25,000 nucleotides of DNA, taken from contig LUCW03001446.1 of assembly GCA_001586965.3 (NCBI GenBank), forward strand, positions 52,501 to 77,500, in the 5' to 3' direction. This DNA comes from Sphaeroforma sirkka (taxonomy: Eukaryota; Opisthokonta; Ichthyosporea; Ichthyophonida). A model generated the notes under the pieces. The model was not told the origin of the DNA. It saw only the letters and a list, made by a program, of their open reading frames with translations, and ran no database searches. The position numbers were made by a program, and so were the translations under genes. Below are positions 1 to 9,400 of this stretch, piece by piece. Position 1 is the stretch's first letter, and each line of letters starts with the position of its first letter.

Positions 1-1029
1 CGGCTTCAGTGCGTAGAGTTTGTCTATTTCAAAGGATCTATGCAACAAAATCGATGCATAAAACTTGTAGATCATTGCTTCAATCTACCCAAGCGATCCA
101 AACGTCGACGTTGGTTAAAAAGAGTTCTACCCAACATAGATAAAAATACTTTCAAAAGTCTATACAACTCAGACACACGATATTCCATCAATGCTAAACA
201 CGTTTTGTTTCAATCGTTGATCTGGAAGCAGAGTAGACTTTTCCCTGGACCTACGGCAGAACCATATGAAGAGCTACAACGGCATAATTTGAATCAACTA
301 TCGCGTAGACCTAACTTTCATCGCGCATGAGTACAGTGCGTATGTACACAAAGTGATGATGTATGCGGTGAACATCTAAGATATGTAGGACTGAGTTTAC
401 CGTTGAAAGCAGATGTCAGAGAGAAGTGGCTAACAATACTAGTGAGAGATACAACACAGAGACACAAGATAAAGAAATTGCATGTAGTTAAGGAGGGAGA
501 GAAATGTAAAAGACAACGCTCGAAAGTAGCGCATCACCACGTCCGTACAGACCAGCTTAATACAACGGCAGATGGCCGTACACGTGTTAAGCCAGGTGGG
601 CTACCAACGTTCTATCCAATCCTAGAGGATGTTTCAGATGATGCCAAGAGACCAACTCCAGATGATAGACGTGATATTACAAGTATAAGAACGATGATGG
701 CATCGAGTACAACGAATCTGCCCAAGAATGTTATGAAGAATGTTATGAAGAATGTTCAAGTACGTAAGCATGTTGTAGACAGAGTCACCCCTATATTAAA
801 AACTCATATAGAGTGTGCACAATACACATCACCCGTAACACCCGAGGCGATATCAATTAAATCACAGAGCTATATCAAACTGCTAGAAAACGACAATGCG
901 CTGTGCAACACAGTAACAGGCGAACCGTCAATGGCGTGTGTGAGGAAGCTATATGATCTACTCCATGCGGTGGCATCTTTCGACATGATGCGCCAATACT
1001 CACCTCGCGAGCGTACATCATTTCCCTGA
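1..1029 (+). pseudogene. decayed tandem THAP-like DNA-binding protein
   Basis: The frame is open from the left edge and divided once by an in-frame stop (TGA at 328-330), giving open stretches 1-327 and 331-1029. The upstream half has a Cys pair, then LPKRSKRRRWLKRVLP, then INAKH. The downstream half has several Cys, then GLSLPLKADVREKWL, then KVAHHHVRTDQL, then RVKPGGLPTFYP. This order resembles the THAP zinc finger: C-x-C, an LP...RWL core, C-x2-H, then an AVPTIF box. Two units seem to lie in tandem. The zinc-binding Cys expected just before the terminal His is absent in both, so zinc binding is doubtful. THAP domains occur in P-element-type transposases and in host regulators, and nothing here decides between them. 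The gene begins outside the window. The THAP call is inference from motif order only; an unrelated low-complexity frame is the alternative. Confidence 0.35.
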
Positions 1030-1118
1030 GGAGAGTGAGGAAGGGGAGAGTGGGAAGATAATAGAATCGACCATGAAAGAATACGCATACCATAGAAATT
1101 TATTTAAAAAGTCTCTAT

Positions 1119-1752
1119 TTGAGCAGTTTGTTTTTTGACTTGTGTACCATGTTTAATACGCTACATACTGTATATAAATGCAGCAGACGCACGGACGCAT
1201 TTTGGTGTTGGCAAAACTTCAGCGAAAAACAATTATGTAACGTGGACGTATGCGATTGCAGCCATTATAAGAAAAACACAGCCTATACTAAGCAACAAAC
1301 AAAACGCAGCCTTGGTCTACTACCTGGATGTTATCCATGGTTTTCAGATTGTACTGAGAAACCAACGGAGGACCCTTACTATATTGCCCCAGAACTAGAT
1401 GCTTGTTTATTTTCACAGTGTAAGAAAAAAGGAATATCTAAACATTATACCATTGCTGGTGCCAATACATACATAGCGGTTGTCACTGCACCCTATCCAC
1501 TGTCGGAAACTGACTATCCATATGTGCCAATGAGCGCTGTGGTGCGAGAAAACGTTGTGACTGTTATCCTACTGTGTTCATTGTCGATAAAGACTTAACG
1601 GATCGTCAAGAACTTGAAGTAAATGGAGAGCATGCAATAGGTCCAAGAAAGAAGAGGGCGGGTCAGATCGTATTTGACTCAGAAACATCAACAAGACAAA
1701 CAAACTGCAAAATAAAGAATACATATAGAAAGGAACAACGAGGAATTGCATA
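1119..1752 (+). other. open frames of unknown function
   Basis: Downstream of the THAP-like frame are overlapping open stretches, the longest at 1119-1598 (159 codons), with protein-like composition (for example PYYIAPELDACLFSQCKK and GANTYIAVVTAPYP). A further basic open stretch ends near 1750. I recognise no family. Their closeness and shared strand suggest they belong to the same decayed gene or element as the frame before them, but no splice sites or conserved motif settle this. They look broken or intron-split rather than intact. Confidence 0.25.
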
Positions 1753-2164
1753 ATTACCGTGCTTGGGACGGCGGAAGACTTACTACATCTGATATTGATT
1801 TACACAAGGAGGAATCCGAATGTATACGAAGTTTGACAAACCTAAAGCCACCTATGTAACACCTATATATGACTCGTGGTTGCCAAAGGAGGAGTAGAAC
1901 TAAAACTAATAAAGGCAGTATTCCACAAGGGGCTACTACTTACCTCTAGATAACAAAAGACTATTCTCTCACAGTTGTAAGCCAGAGATATACATTAAAT
2001 AAAAAATTATTTACAAACATCTATCAGTTTCTTTCGCTCCCCTCCCTGTCTCTGAAGGTAATCGCATCAAGTTTCAATCCTAGTTTAGGATTTGAGCCCC
2101 TCGCTTTTGTACTCTAGAAGCTTTCCAAAGGCCTCACTATACTCACTGTAATCTAGTTTAGAGA
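1753..2164. other. intergenic, no feature recognised
   Basis: About 400 bases of AT-rich sequence between the left-hand open frames and the 3' end of the minus-strand LINE. I see no coding frame, repeat or RNA gene. Confidence 0.5.
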
Positions 2165-4061
2165 TAGTAATAATATTGTTTATTTCAAAAAAGATAAGTT
2201 ACAATGTATGTACATACTGTATGGCTCTCATAGCCGTTGTAGTGGTTCGGGAAAGATCGATGGAAAGAAGTGGACAGTAAATTTCCGTTTGAAGCTTGGG
2301 CCAATTGAGTCGACGATGGAGGATTTGCGCTGGGTCAATCCAGGCTGGTGCTGACAAAAAACGGACACCATCGAGTGTGCGAATAGGTTAGTGCAGAGTA
2401 CAGAATATCGAGTAGGACCAGGATATTCATCATAATTCGGTCGAGGAGCGAGGTTGGGGGTGAGCCAATGCCGCACCAGACTACGGATGCACTCGGTATG
2501 TGCTGGCTGGCCTGAATCGGAAGTATCATAGGCGGAACCAACAAGCGCGATGACTTGGTTTGTACCGAAATTTGGAAGTAGTACTTCAACAGCGTGATTA
2601 GCCGGGGTATGGGGAGTATCTGTTGATATGTCAGAGACGGGTGAGGGTACGGTGGTTGTTCTACATGCTGGAGAAAGGATCCAGGCTTTTCGTAGAAGGT
2701 CCAGAGACCGTGGAAGTCATCGCGCTCCTGTAATTGCTGGAGGAGATCAGAGCCAATGAGCGGCAGTTTCGGGCCTACCAGGATGCGTCGGATCAATTGT
2801 TGGATGCAGGTAAAGTGGCTAGTTTTAGTGGCAGAGACAGCTTTTATTGCGGTAGTCGGGCAATGTAAACATGTACGTCTTCGTTACAATCATAGCACAG
2901 AGCCGGATTGGTGTAGACTCGAAGCAGCAGTTGAAGCTGTCGTGTCTGGCTTTGTCTCGATTTGAGGTTAGCGGTTTACCCATGACCAGTTGGTAGTAGT
3001 ATTGGCGCCGGGCCATTGCCGCGATCTCTTTGTTGGACCAGCGTTTTGTTGAGTTCTTTCTACTGTCGTCACAGCGTTGGCGGAGGGCTACATGGTCGGG
3101 TGTACGCCCGCCCGTGATTTTGTGTACAGTTCTCAGGTGGGCATAGATACTATACGGGAAACGCAGTGATGGTTTGTCGTGGGCCCTAGCGGGTTGCGTC
3201 AGAGGGGTGAGTGGATTTGTGCTGGCCATTGAGTCGAGTTGTATTCCCAGGCAACCTCCGAGGTAGTCCGCAATGGTCGCGCGGGGAGCAGGCCACAAAA
3301 GCAGAGTAAGTTCTTTTTATGTTTGGTAAACCTAGGGTATTTAATGCCCGTGATGATGGCTGCTGCTTGGATGAGTGCTGAGTTGTAGCGCTCGAACAGG
3401 GGGTCCAGTGCCTCCTTCCATATAGGCGGAGCCCAGGCAACATTGTTCGGGCCATATGTAGCCGTGAATAGGATGAATGTTTTGAACAGCACCAGTCGGT
3501 TGCGGGGTTGTCGCCAGCTGAAGCCATGGAAGCCATAAGCGAGGAAAGAGGCGATACCCAGGGACAATGCTGCAACCAGGGATTCAATATGTCTGGCGAG
3601 GTTGATCCCTGGTCATCCGTGAGAGAGTGTGATCCCCAGATATTTGGAGCGTTTCGGCTTGGCATGTGTGGGCGCCATCTTCAGGGGGAGGTAACGTGTG
3701 TTCCAAGGTACATCTGCGAGCGTCGCCGTGATAAGCTCACCATTTATATGGAGGGTTGGCGCCGCGTATCACAAAGTCGGTAGATCGTATTCGGGGTTTG
3801 ATGACACACTGTTCGAGGCCAGATTTGCGTCCCCACGCATCAATGTTGTCTAAGAAGGGCTGGAGCAAAACCGATTGGGGCCCTTGGATCCGTGTATCGT
3901 CAATAAGTAAATAAGAGTGAAGGAGCTTGGGCCGAACTTGTGCTAGCGTGACAGCTAAGGAATCCATGTAGACAAAAAATAGCTGGGGGCCGACGATTGA
4001 GCCTTCTAGGATGCCATTCGTTCTATGGAATAGAGGCGAGAGCGTGCCGCGGTATGTCACT

Positions 4062-4066
4062 CGGGT
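4062..4066. repeat. target-site duplication of solo LTR, left copy
   Basis: CGGGT, pairing with CGCGT at 4582-4586. The orthologous uninterrupted site in the plus-strand LINE has the same five bases (as ACCCG), which shows that the duplication arose at insertion. Confidence 0.8.
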
Positions 4067-4581
4067 TGTTAGAGTACAATGTAGTAGACTTTAAATAAAG
4101 TGCAAATGTATATATTTATTTCTGACCTCACCTTTGGTTTTTACCTAAGGTGCTTGTGCTAGTGTTCAGCCGCTTGGGCTGGCCAGGGTAAAACCTCATA
4201 TGGTCAGTATGAGAAACCTTATGTGGAACACTAACACTTAGATGCTTTTCTAATTCAACTTCTCTGCAACTAAATCTCACGCTGATCACATGATGCCTTT
4301 CCGCATAGGTTGTGACTCACATAGAACCGCAGCTATTATTAGAATGTTGCGGTTGGCAGGCTCAATCCACTCTCGGGAATCGGTTGAGAAACTTAATCTG
4401 CTCTCGAAAGTCGGTTAAGTAATAACTCAACTCTTGAGAGTAATTCGAGCAACTTGATTAGCTCTCGGGAGTGAGCTAACTCTGATAATTTAGCTCTCAG
4501 GAGTGAGCTGACTCTGATGACTTCCATAAATCAAAGATGGTTTCTTGCTGTAAAATCTGACCTGAGACCTGTAGTCTCTCA
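4067..4581. mobile_element. solo LTR inserted in the LINE
   Basis: A 515-bp fossil LTR runs from TG (TGTTAGAGT at 4067) to CA (CTCTCA, ending 4581). It splits the LINE reverse transcriptase exactly where the plus-strand copy of that LINE is continuous. The flanks, CGGGT at 4062-4066 and CGCGT at 4582-4586, are a 5-bp target duplication; the uninterrupted copy reads ACCCG at the equivalent place (about 8369-8373). No internal retroelement sequence remains, so it is a solo LTR left by recombination between the two ends. An AATAAA-like signal read on the minus strand about 50 bases from one end suggests minus orientation. It contains a 32-bp tandem duplication. Confidence 0.85.
4459..4522. repeat. 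two-copy 32-bp tandem repeat inside the solo LTR
   Basis: Units at 4459-4490 and 4491-4522 share the TAGCTCTC-GGAGTGAGCT core followed by ACTCTGAT. Related CTCTCGGGAATCGGTTGAG-type motifs occur just before (about 4370-4440), so the LTR has a short-repeat expansion here, perhaps in its promoter part. Confidence 0.7.
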
Positions 4582-4639
4582 CGCGTAGGGACCCTCTCAA
4601 ATAGAGCGCGAAGGCAGTTGATCCAGTTTTCGGGCAATA

Positions 4640-6382
4640 CAGCGTGCCACCAGCCAGTACCCCCTCCAGTAGTAGTGCGAGGTTTCTTAGTACTACGCGC
4701 AGTATTAGTCTCTACTGCGTTTTGCTTAGTGGGCTGGGTGTAGCTCGTGGTACTAAGTACTCTAGTAGAGGAATTGGTATGCTTGTGTACTATCTTCTCA
4801 AAGACAGACCAAGGCATAGATCGCAAATCACCATAGGCGATGATGTCATCATTGACTTTCTTAAAGAGGTTAGCTCCCAGAGTCTCCATCATCTGACAAA
4901 TTAATAAATATTCGCCAGTATAGGTACGACCACCCATCCGAGTATTCATATGTGTCATATGAGCTAGAGCACCTCGAATAGTGGTATCGTTCGCAAAGAA
5001 CTTGCGAGACTCTAGAAGTTCACGGTCACGTGCATCTTCAAAAAAGGTGTTAAGTATATTATCACGCAACTGGTGCCAGGGTAGGGCTTTCCAGTTGGGC
5101 TCATGAGCCTTCAAGATAGTTCGCCATTCACCTGGCTCACAGAAATGAATAAAGGCATTCATCATCTGCTTATCCCTAAGGCTGGCAGACTCCTTAAGTT
5201 GGTCGAAGGCCTTCAGTGTCTCCACTGTACTCTCATTAGTAGAGAAATCGACCTCAGCCTGCGCGTTACCTAGCTGCTTTATAAAGCTTGGTTCTAAGTG
5301 TTCACGAGGCTCATGCTCAGTGCTACGGGCTGCTAGTGCCAAGATGGTGTCTATTTCCTTTCTCTTGTTATCGATTAGATAGCGAATGTTATCCGCTTTC
5401 CTATCGTCAAGGTCAGAGTCATTCAATAGACGGTCCTCAAGGACTTGCATACCAGAGCGTAATAGCCTGAGACGAGTATGTCTGGTTCTCACTTCCTCAT
5501 CCTCAGGATTAGAGCGGGAACTCTCTAACGAGGTACTGGTGTAGCGATTGCCAAAATCGTGATTACCAGGGTTAGTTGGCAAATGAGGGTCGATATTACG
5601 AGGATGGTAAGCCTCATCGAGTTCCATACGATCATATCCTCTGACAGGGTTAGGTTTGTCAAGAGGATGGTCGATGGTGGCAGCATCAGAGCTATAGAGA
5701 TTAAATTTTGAAATATTATCTTTCTCGCCAGTGGTAACTGGCTTAGTGGTAAACATACTGGCTGGTAAACCAGTAGGTCTCGGGTTCGAAACCCGGCCCG
5801 AATTTTTTTTTTCTTCTTCGGTATAGGAAGAATATCAGCCAAGTGGGACACGATAGAGGGGTCCACAACTGCTGCTGCCGCTAGCTCCTTCAAGAGCACT
5901 TCAGTGCGGTTCAATTGGCGTCGAGATTGAGAGGATCCAACCACTCGTTGTCGAGTTATGGCGTCCTCAGCTTCGGCCCCAAGATTTGAGCTGAATGGAA
6001 TGGCTTCTCCATCGATGGCGAAACCGAAATTTTCGGACAGGTCCAATACTTCCTTTTCACGCCGGATTTGTGCTGGAGTGTCCTTTAGATGTGGAGTTAT
6101 AATGCCCCCGACATTCGTATCCACGAATTTTCCAGCCTTTCGACATTTATCCCCAATATTTGACGGCACGTGGTCAGGGGGGGGCAAGCTGGGGTCCTGA
6201 GCTTCACTCCTAGGTGATACACGGACGCTGGCGAGCCTTTCCGCGGTAGTAGATACCTCTTCTTCCAAGGCTTTAGGATCCGACGAGCCATCCTCAGAAT
6301 AATCCTCTGTACCAACCTCAGAATTTGCTTCCCCAACAGTATCCTCGGCAGGCTCAACTCCAGACAGGCTAGGTGTTTCCAC
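4640..6382 (-). mobile_element. gag-like part of a fossil LTR retroelement
   Basis: Two long minus-strand open frames (4497-5756 and 5525-6382) have gag-like character. The upper one is acidic and Ser/Glu-rich near its start, with REKEVLDLSENFGFAID; the lower one has a helical region with the FFEDARDRELLESRKFF type of gag spacing. No zinc knuckle or pol sequence follows, because the lower end is cut off by the LINE. A tRNA-derived sequence is inserted at about 5732-5812. A diverged second copy of part of this region lies at about 8570-8836, and an LTR-like segment of the same family lies upstream (6541 onwards). The element is broken and incomplete. Family: LTR retroelement, probably Ty3-like from overall look, not proven. 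Confidence 0.55.
5732..5812 (+). repeat. tRNA-derived sequence (tRNA pseudogene or SINE head) with Pol III terminator
   Basis: An A-box-like TGGCTTAGTGG (5739-5749) and a perfect B box GGTTCGAAACC (5783-5793) are spaced as in a tRNA gene. A 5-bp T stem (5780-5784 with 5792-5796), a five-base variable loop and an anticodon-like stem ACTGG/CCAGT can be drawn. A run of ten T follows at 5803-5812, as in a Pol III terminator. The acceptor stem does not form (5' TGGTAAC does not pair with 3' CCCGAAT) and the anticodon loop has eight bases, so it is not a working tRNA. It sits inside the gag-like fossil, so it was inserted there as a retroposed or SINE-type sequence. Confidence 0.6.
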
Positions 6383-6540
6383 AGGGACCTCAGGAACCTC
6401 GGCAGGCTTAGCAGGCTTAGAGCTAGCGGCTCCCTTGCCTTTAAGAAGTACCCTTAGCCATAGTATTTGCTGGATAGTAAATCGATGTCAGACAGTCTAG
6501 AAGCAGTACACTACTGTAACTACTAAATAACTGAAAAATA

Positions 6541-7256
6541 TGTAAACTTCGATGGAAATTACTAGGTTTCAAACTATATTAAACTAAAATACAATTTAGT
6601 CAGTTAGGATTTAGCAGTGGTAGCTTGTGTAAGAATGATCGGGACTGCCTCTTGTTAAGAGCCTAAATATCCTCGATCACACAGGGGCGTACCTCTAGCT
6701 GTTCTTTATTGAATAATTTTCACTAGAAGTACTAAGTGTTCATGACCACTTGCCTAATTTGTAAATAGACATAATAACGTAAGTCACGTTAATACATTAG
6801 CTGATATAAATAAAGTTCCATCTGAAGAAAAGTTAAAAAAAAAAAAGAAGACTTATTGGATTTTGGAGATTGGCGGGAGGACCAAAATCTATAAGTAGTA
6901 GTTCGGAGATTATAAAATTTAGTTTATAATATCCTACATCTACTAATGTCTCAAATAGGTCCAAGTAGATGAGTCATACCAAATACTCAGGCTATTGGAG
7001 CCATCAAAGTGAATTTAGAACACTTTGGAAATATTGGAAAAAGAGCTTGTACTAAATTATTTAAAATACAAATAGAAACCAATGTATTATCTCAATTGAT
7101 CTTGATATTTTAGACTGACCGGAGGCCGTATTTCTACACTTCCAATGAAGTATATTTCTTAATATACCTCTGGGCCAACCTCTATAGTAAAAATCTCCGG
7201 GTTTCTCCGTCCAATATTTGATGTTGTCTGCTCTTATTTGACTCCAGATACTTCCC
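6541..7256 (-). mobile_element. LTR-like fossil segment, copy 1
   Basis: The segment begins on the plus strand with TGTAAACTTCGATGG and is related to segments at 8843 (same orientation) and 13392-13612 (opposite orientation). Shared blocks include GTCAGTTAGGATTTAGCAG, GGTAGCTTGTGTAAGAATGA, ATAATTTTCACTAGA and, further in, TTGATCTTGATATTTTAGAC. Because gag-like frames lie on its lower-coordinate side, it reads as the 5' LTR or leader of a minus-strand element ending in ...AAGTTTACA. It is cut by LINE copy 2 near 7257. Divergence among copies is large, so the family is old. Confidence 0.5.
7087..7130 (+). repeat. direct repeat flanking LINE copy 2, left
   Basis: TTATCTCAATTGATCTTG followed by ATATTTTAGAC and GGAGGCCGTA. 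The same block, with a few differences, is at 8515-8560 on the other side of the LINE, and a weaker relative is near 9365-9393. It belongs to the LTR-like family and shows that the LINE sits between two related copies. Confidence 0.7.
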
Positions 7257-8466
7257 ATGAATCAAATTCATCGGCCCCTACAAATGCCAGCAATGCCGCC
7301 GCCTCCGGACCAACGCCTCCCCCCCCATAGATATAACCGATATCGCCATCGACTGTCTTACCTACGCAACAAATCCCGCGCGCGACTATTCCAAGCCGAA
7401 ATCCGGGCGCATCAAAACTTACTACGGTCGTATCTCACTTTACATGGACCAGTGGAAGGGCTGCTACGGATCCTCGATCGCATCTGGCGCTATGCCACTA
7501 ACCCACAAATCTTTGGAGGGTTCTATTATGACTTAAATAGCCCCTGGGTTCAGCAGCTGCCAAACCGCTCGTTCCGACCACGTCTGACCGCCGAAAGCAG
7601 TGCTCAAATGTTCAAAGATATTGCGTACCAACGACGGTCTCCACGCCAACCCTGCGTACCGGGTACCGATGATACAAGCGCTACCCTCGCTGGCTTTTTT
7701 GAGACCCTATTCAACTCTAAAAACCGGTACGTGGTTCCACCGGATACCGAAGCCTCTCCTGATGTCACTTCCATCATATGCCCCGACGATGTAATGGAGG
7801 CACCACTACGCTAAAACCCAATATGGGACCTAGACCCGACGGAATCCACATCCTTGTCCTGAAGGCCGCAGTGGAGCGCTCTACCAAACGCCGGACATTA
7901 TGACGCCTCGACGCCAATGGCCCACTGAATAGACTCCTTGCCGAAGCATTCACTGAGCTGCTGAAGGCGGGTATCTTCCCTGCAGCCCTGAACTGCAGTC
8001 TCCTGACAGCCCACCCAAAGAAAGCCGATGCAGATATCATCTCCCCGTCGACTTCCGCCCCATCACGCTTACGCAAATAGTCAGACGCATCTTTGAAAAG
8101 TGCTTTCTTGATCTGATTACGAGCCACCCCGGCTCTGCTACCCATGCTACCCAAGCTGGCTTCAAATCACGGCACTCCTGTCATACCAAAGCACTTGCCG
8201 CCATAGAATCTGAGACACAGTCAGAAGAGGAGTGGAACGACGTCTGTCTGGACATAACCAAGGCATACGACAAGGTCGCTCTCCCACGCTTATGGGTACT
8301 TCTGCGCCACGCTGGAATGCCCGAAAACTGGATCAACTGCCTCCGCTTGCTGTTTGGGAGGGTCCCTACCCGAGTGACATACCGCGGCACGCTCTCGTCT
8401 ATATTCTATAGAACGAACGGCATCCTGAAAGACTCAATCGTCAGCCCCAAGATCTTTATTATTTGA
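7257..8466 (+). mobile_element. LINE fragment, linker and 5' part of reverse transcriptase
   Basis: 7257-7814 is open and reads as the Arg/Leu-rich region between endonuclease and reverse transcriptase in LINEs (RLSYLRNKSRARLFQAEIRA). About 8048-8466 is open in another frame and is clear reverse transcriptase: DFRPITLTQIVRRIFEKCF, TQAGFKSRHSCHTKALAA, LDITKAYDKV (first catalytic Asp), LPRLWVLLRHAGMPENWINC, then RTNGILKDSIVSPKIF, and a stop. The Asp-Asp motif and everything after it are missing, and no endonuclease precedes it. At least one frame shift lies between the two open stretches, so it is dead. It overlaps the minus-strand LINE by only about 140 bases; the two pieces cover complementary parts of one family. 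Confidence 0.8.
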
Positions 8467-8514
8467 GATGGTATTCAGTTTTCTATCGGTAAACCTCACT
8501 GGTCAAACCGTGAT

Positions 8515-8560
8515 TTATCTCAATTGATCTTGCATATTTTAGACCGATCCGGAGGCCGTA
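8515..8560 (+). repeat. direct repeat flanking LINE copy 2, right
   Basis: This is the partner of 7087-7130. It may be a very long target duplication or, more likely, part of a neighbouring LTR-family copy, since a third relative exists near 9365. Confidence 0.65.
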
Positions 8561-8569
8561 TAATCTACA

Positions 8570-8836
8570 GAACGCTGGCGCCTCAAGCTGGCAGAAAAAC
8601 GATTGCACGCCAGCACTACATTTACGTTGTAGCTGTGTTGTAGCGATTGCCAAAATCACGTAGTTTACCGGGTTCACTGCCCAATCATGACATTTTCGAT
8701 ACTAGCGAGAATGGTAGGTCATCGAAGTTCAATACTCATCATTTCCTCTGTACCTCGATTTGGGTTTGTCCAGTAAGGATGGTCAATGTACAAGCCAGAG
8801 CTACTACTATTAGATATTTGAAAAGTTGAGATGCTC
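8570..8836 (-). mobile_element. second gag-like fossil fragment
   Basis: Read on the minus strand this matches, with many differences, the part of the gag-like region around 5520-5750. Shared blocks include GTAGCGATTGCCAAAATC and the downstream GATGGTAAG/AATGGTAGG and CATCGAGTTCC/CATCGAAGTTC pairs. No useful open frame remains. It abuts the LTR-like segment at 8843, in the same relative order as copy 1. Confidence 0.5.
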
Positions 8837-8842
8837 TCATGG

Positions 8843-9400
8843 TGTAAACTTCACTGGTTAGTATGTTTTAAACTATGTTATCTGCACTGTTGGTAAACCA
8901 TTTAAGTCAGTTAGTTCGAAAGCTCACGTTGGGTAGCAGGTGTAAAATATGGGAATTCGGATCCTCACTCTGGTAAGTAGCTTCACGATAGAGATCACAC
9001 AGGACGTACCTCCGCTAAGCTTTATGTAAACGCTTATTAACCAATTCGCTATTAAATTGGCGAAAAAGGTGAGAGATTCAGCGATAAGAAGAAAAAAGTT
9101 ATGGCGTCTCAGCTGTCTTATCCATGATTTGAGTCTTGGCGGGAAGTGTAACCTCCATCGGATGGTAGTTCAGAATTATATCTTGACTTAGTTTATACAT
9201 CTGCTACATCTACTATCGTCTGTGCGAGGAACAGAGTTTGGAGCAGTAGGGATACGTTCTCAAATGCTCAGATTATTGCGCTTGGGTACCATCAATGTGA
9301 ATTCAGCCTTTCGACTTGGTATCCCCATTATTATGACGGCACGAATTAAAAAGACCCAATATGGGGTCCTAGCTTCGATCTTGATATTGATAGACTGACC
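8843..9400 (-). mobile_element. LTR-like fossil segment, copy 2
   Basis: It starts TGTAAACTTCACTGG on the plus strand. The landmarks of copy 1 recur in the same order: GTTTTAAACTATGTTAT (also in the 13.5-kb copy), GTCAGTTAG, GATCACACAGG.CGTACCTC, ATTGGCGGGA/CTTGGCGGGA, CTACATCTACTA, ACCATCAATGTGAATT and GATCTTGATAT...AGACTGACCGG. Identity by eye is well below that expected of a recent pair, so the two copies are old. The outer boundary is uncertain. Confidence 0.45.

Larger units (their letters stand above)
2165..4648 (-). mobile_element. 5'-truncated LINE, 3' part of reverse transcriptase to 3' UTR
   Basis: On the minus strand the sequence enters a LINE reverse transcriptase at PENWINCLRALFERVP (about 4635-4590) and, beyond an inserted solo LTR, continues as VTYRGTLSPLFHRTNGILEG...GPQLFFVYMDSL and LLIDDTRI, the palm motifs that lead to the catalytic Asp-Asp (3737-4060). 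The thumb region follows (LFKTFILFTATYGPNN, near 3490-3440), then a long C-terminal region spread over more than one frame (to about 2228). The 3' UTR has an AATAAA-like signal near 2182-2187. Frame changes show that it is dead. The part upstream of PENW is missing, replaced by gag-like sequence, as expected of a 5'-truncated insertion. The canonical YADD box reads as LIDD here. Clade not assigned. The plus-strand copy at 7257-8466 is the same family, about 88% identical by eye over the shared 140 bases. Confidence 0.8.

Noticed and set aside
5732-5804. Functional tRNA gene
   Set aside because: The acceptor stem does not pair and the anticodon loop has eight bases, although the A and B boxes are good.
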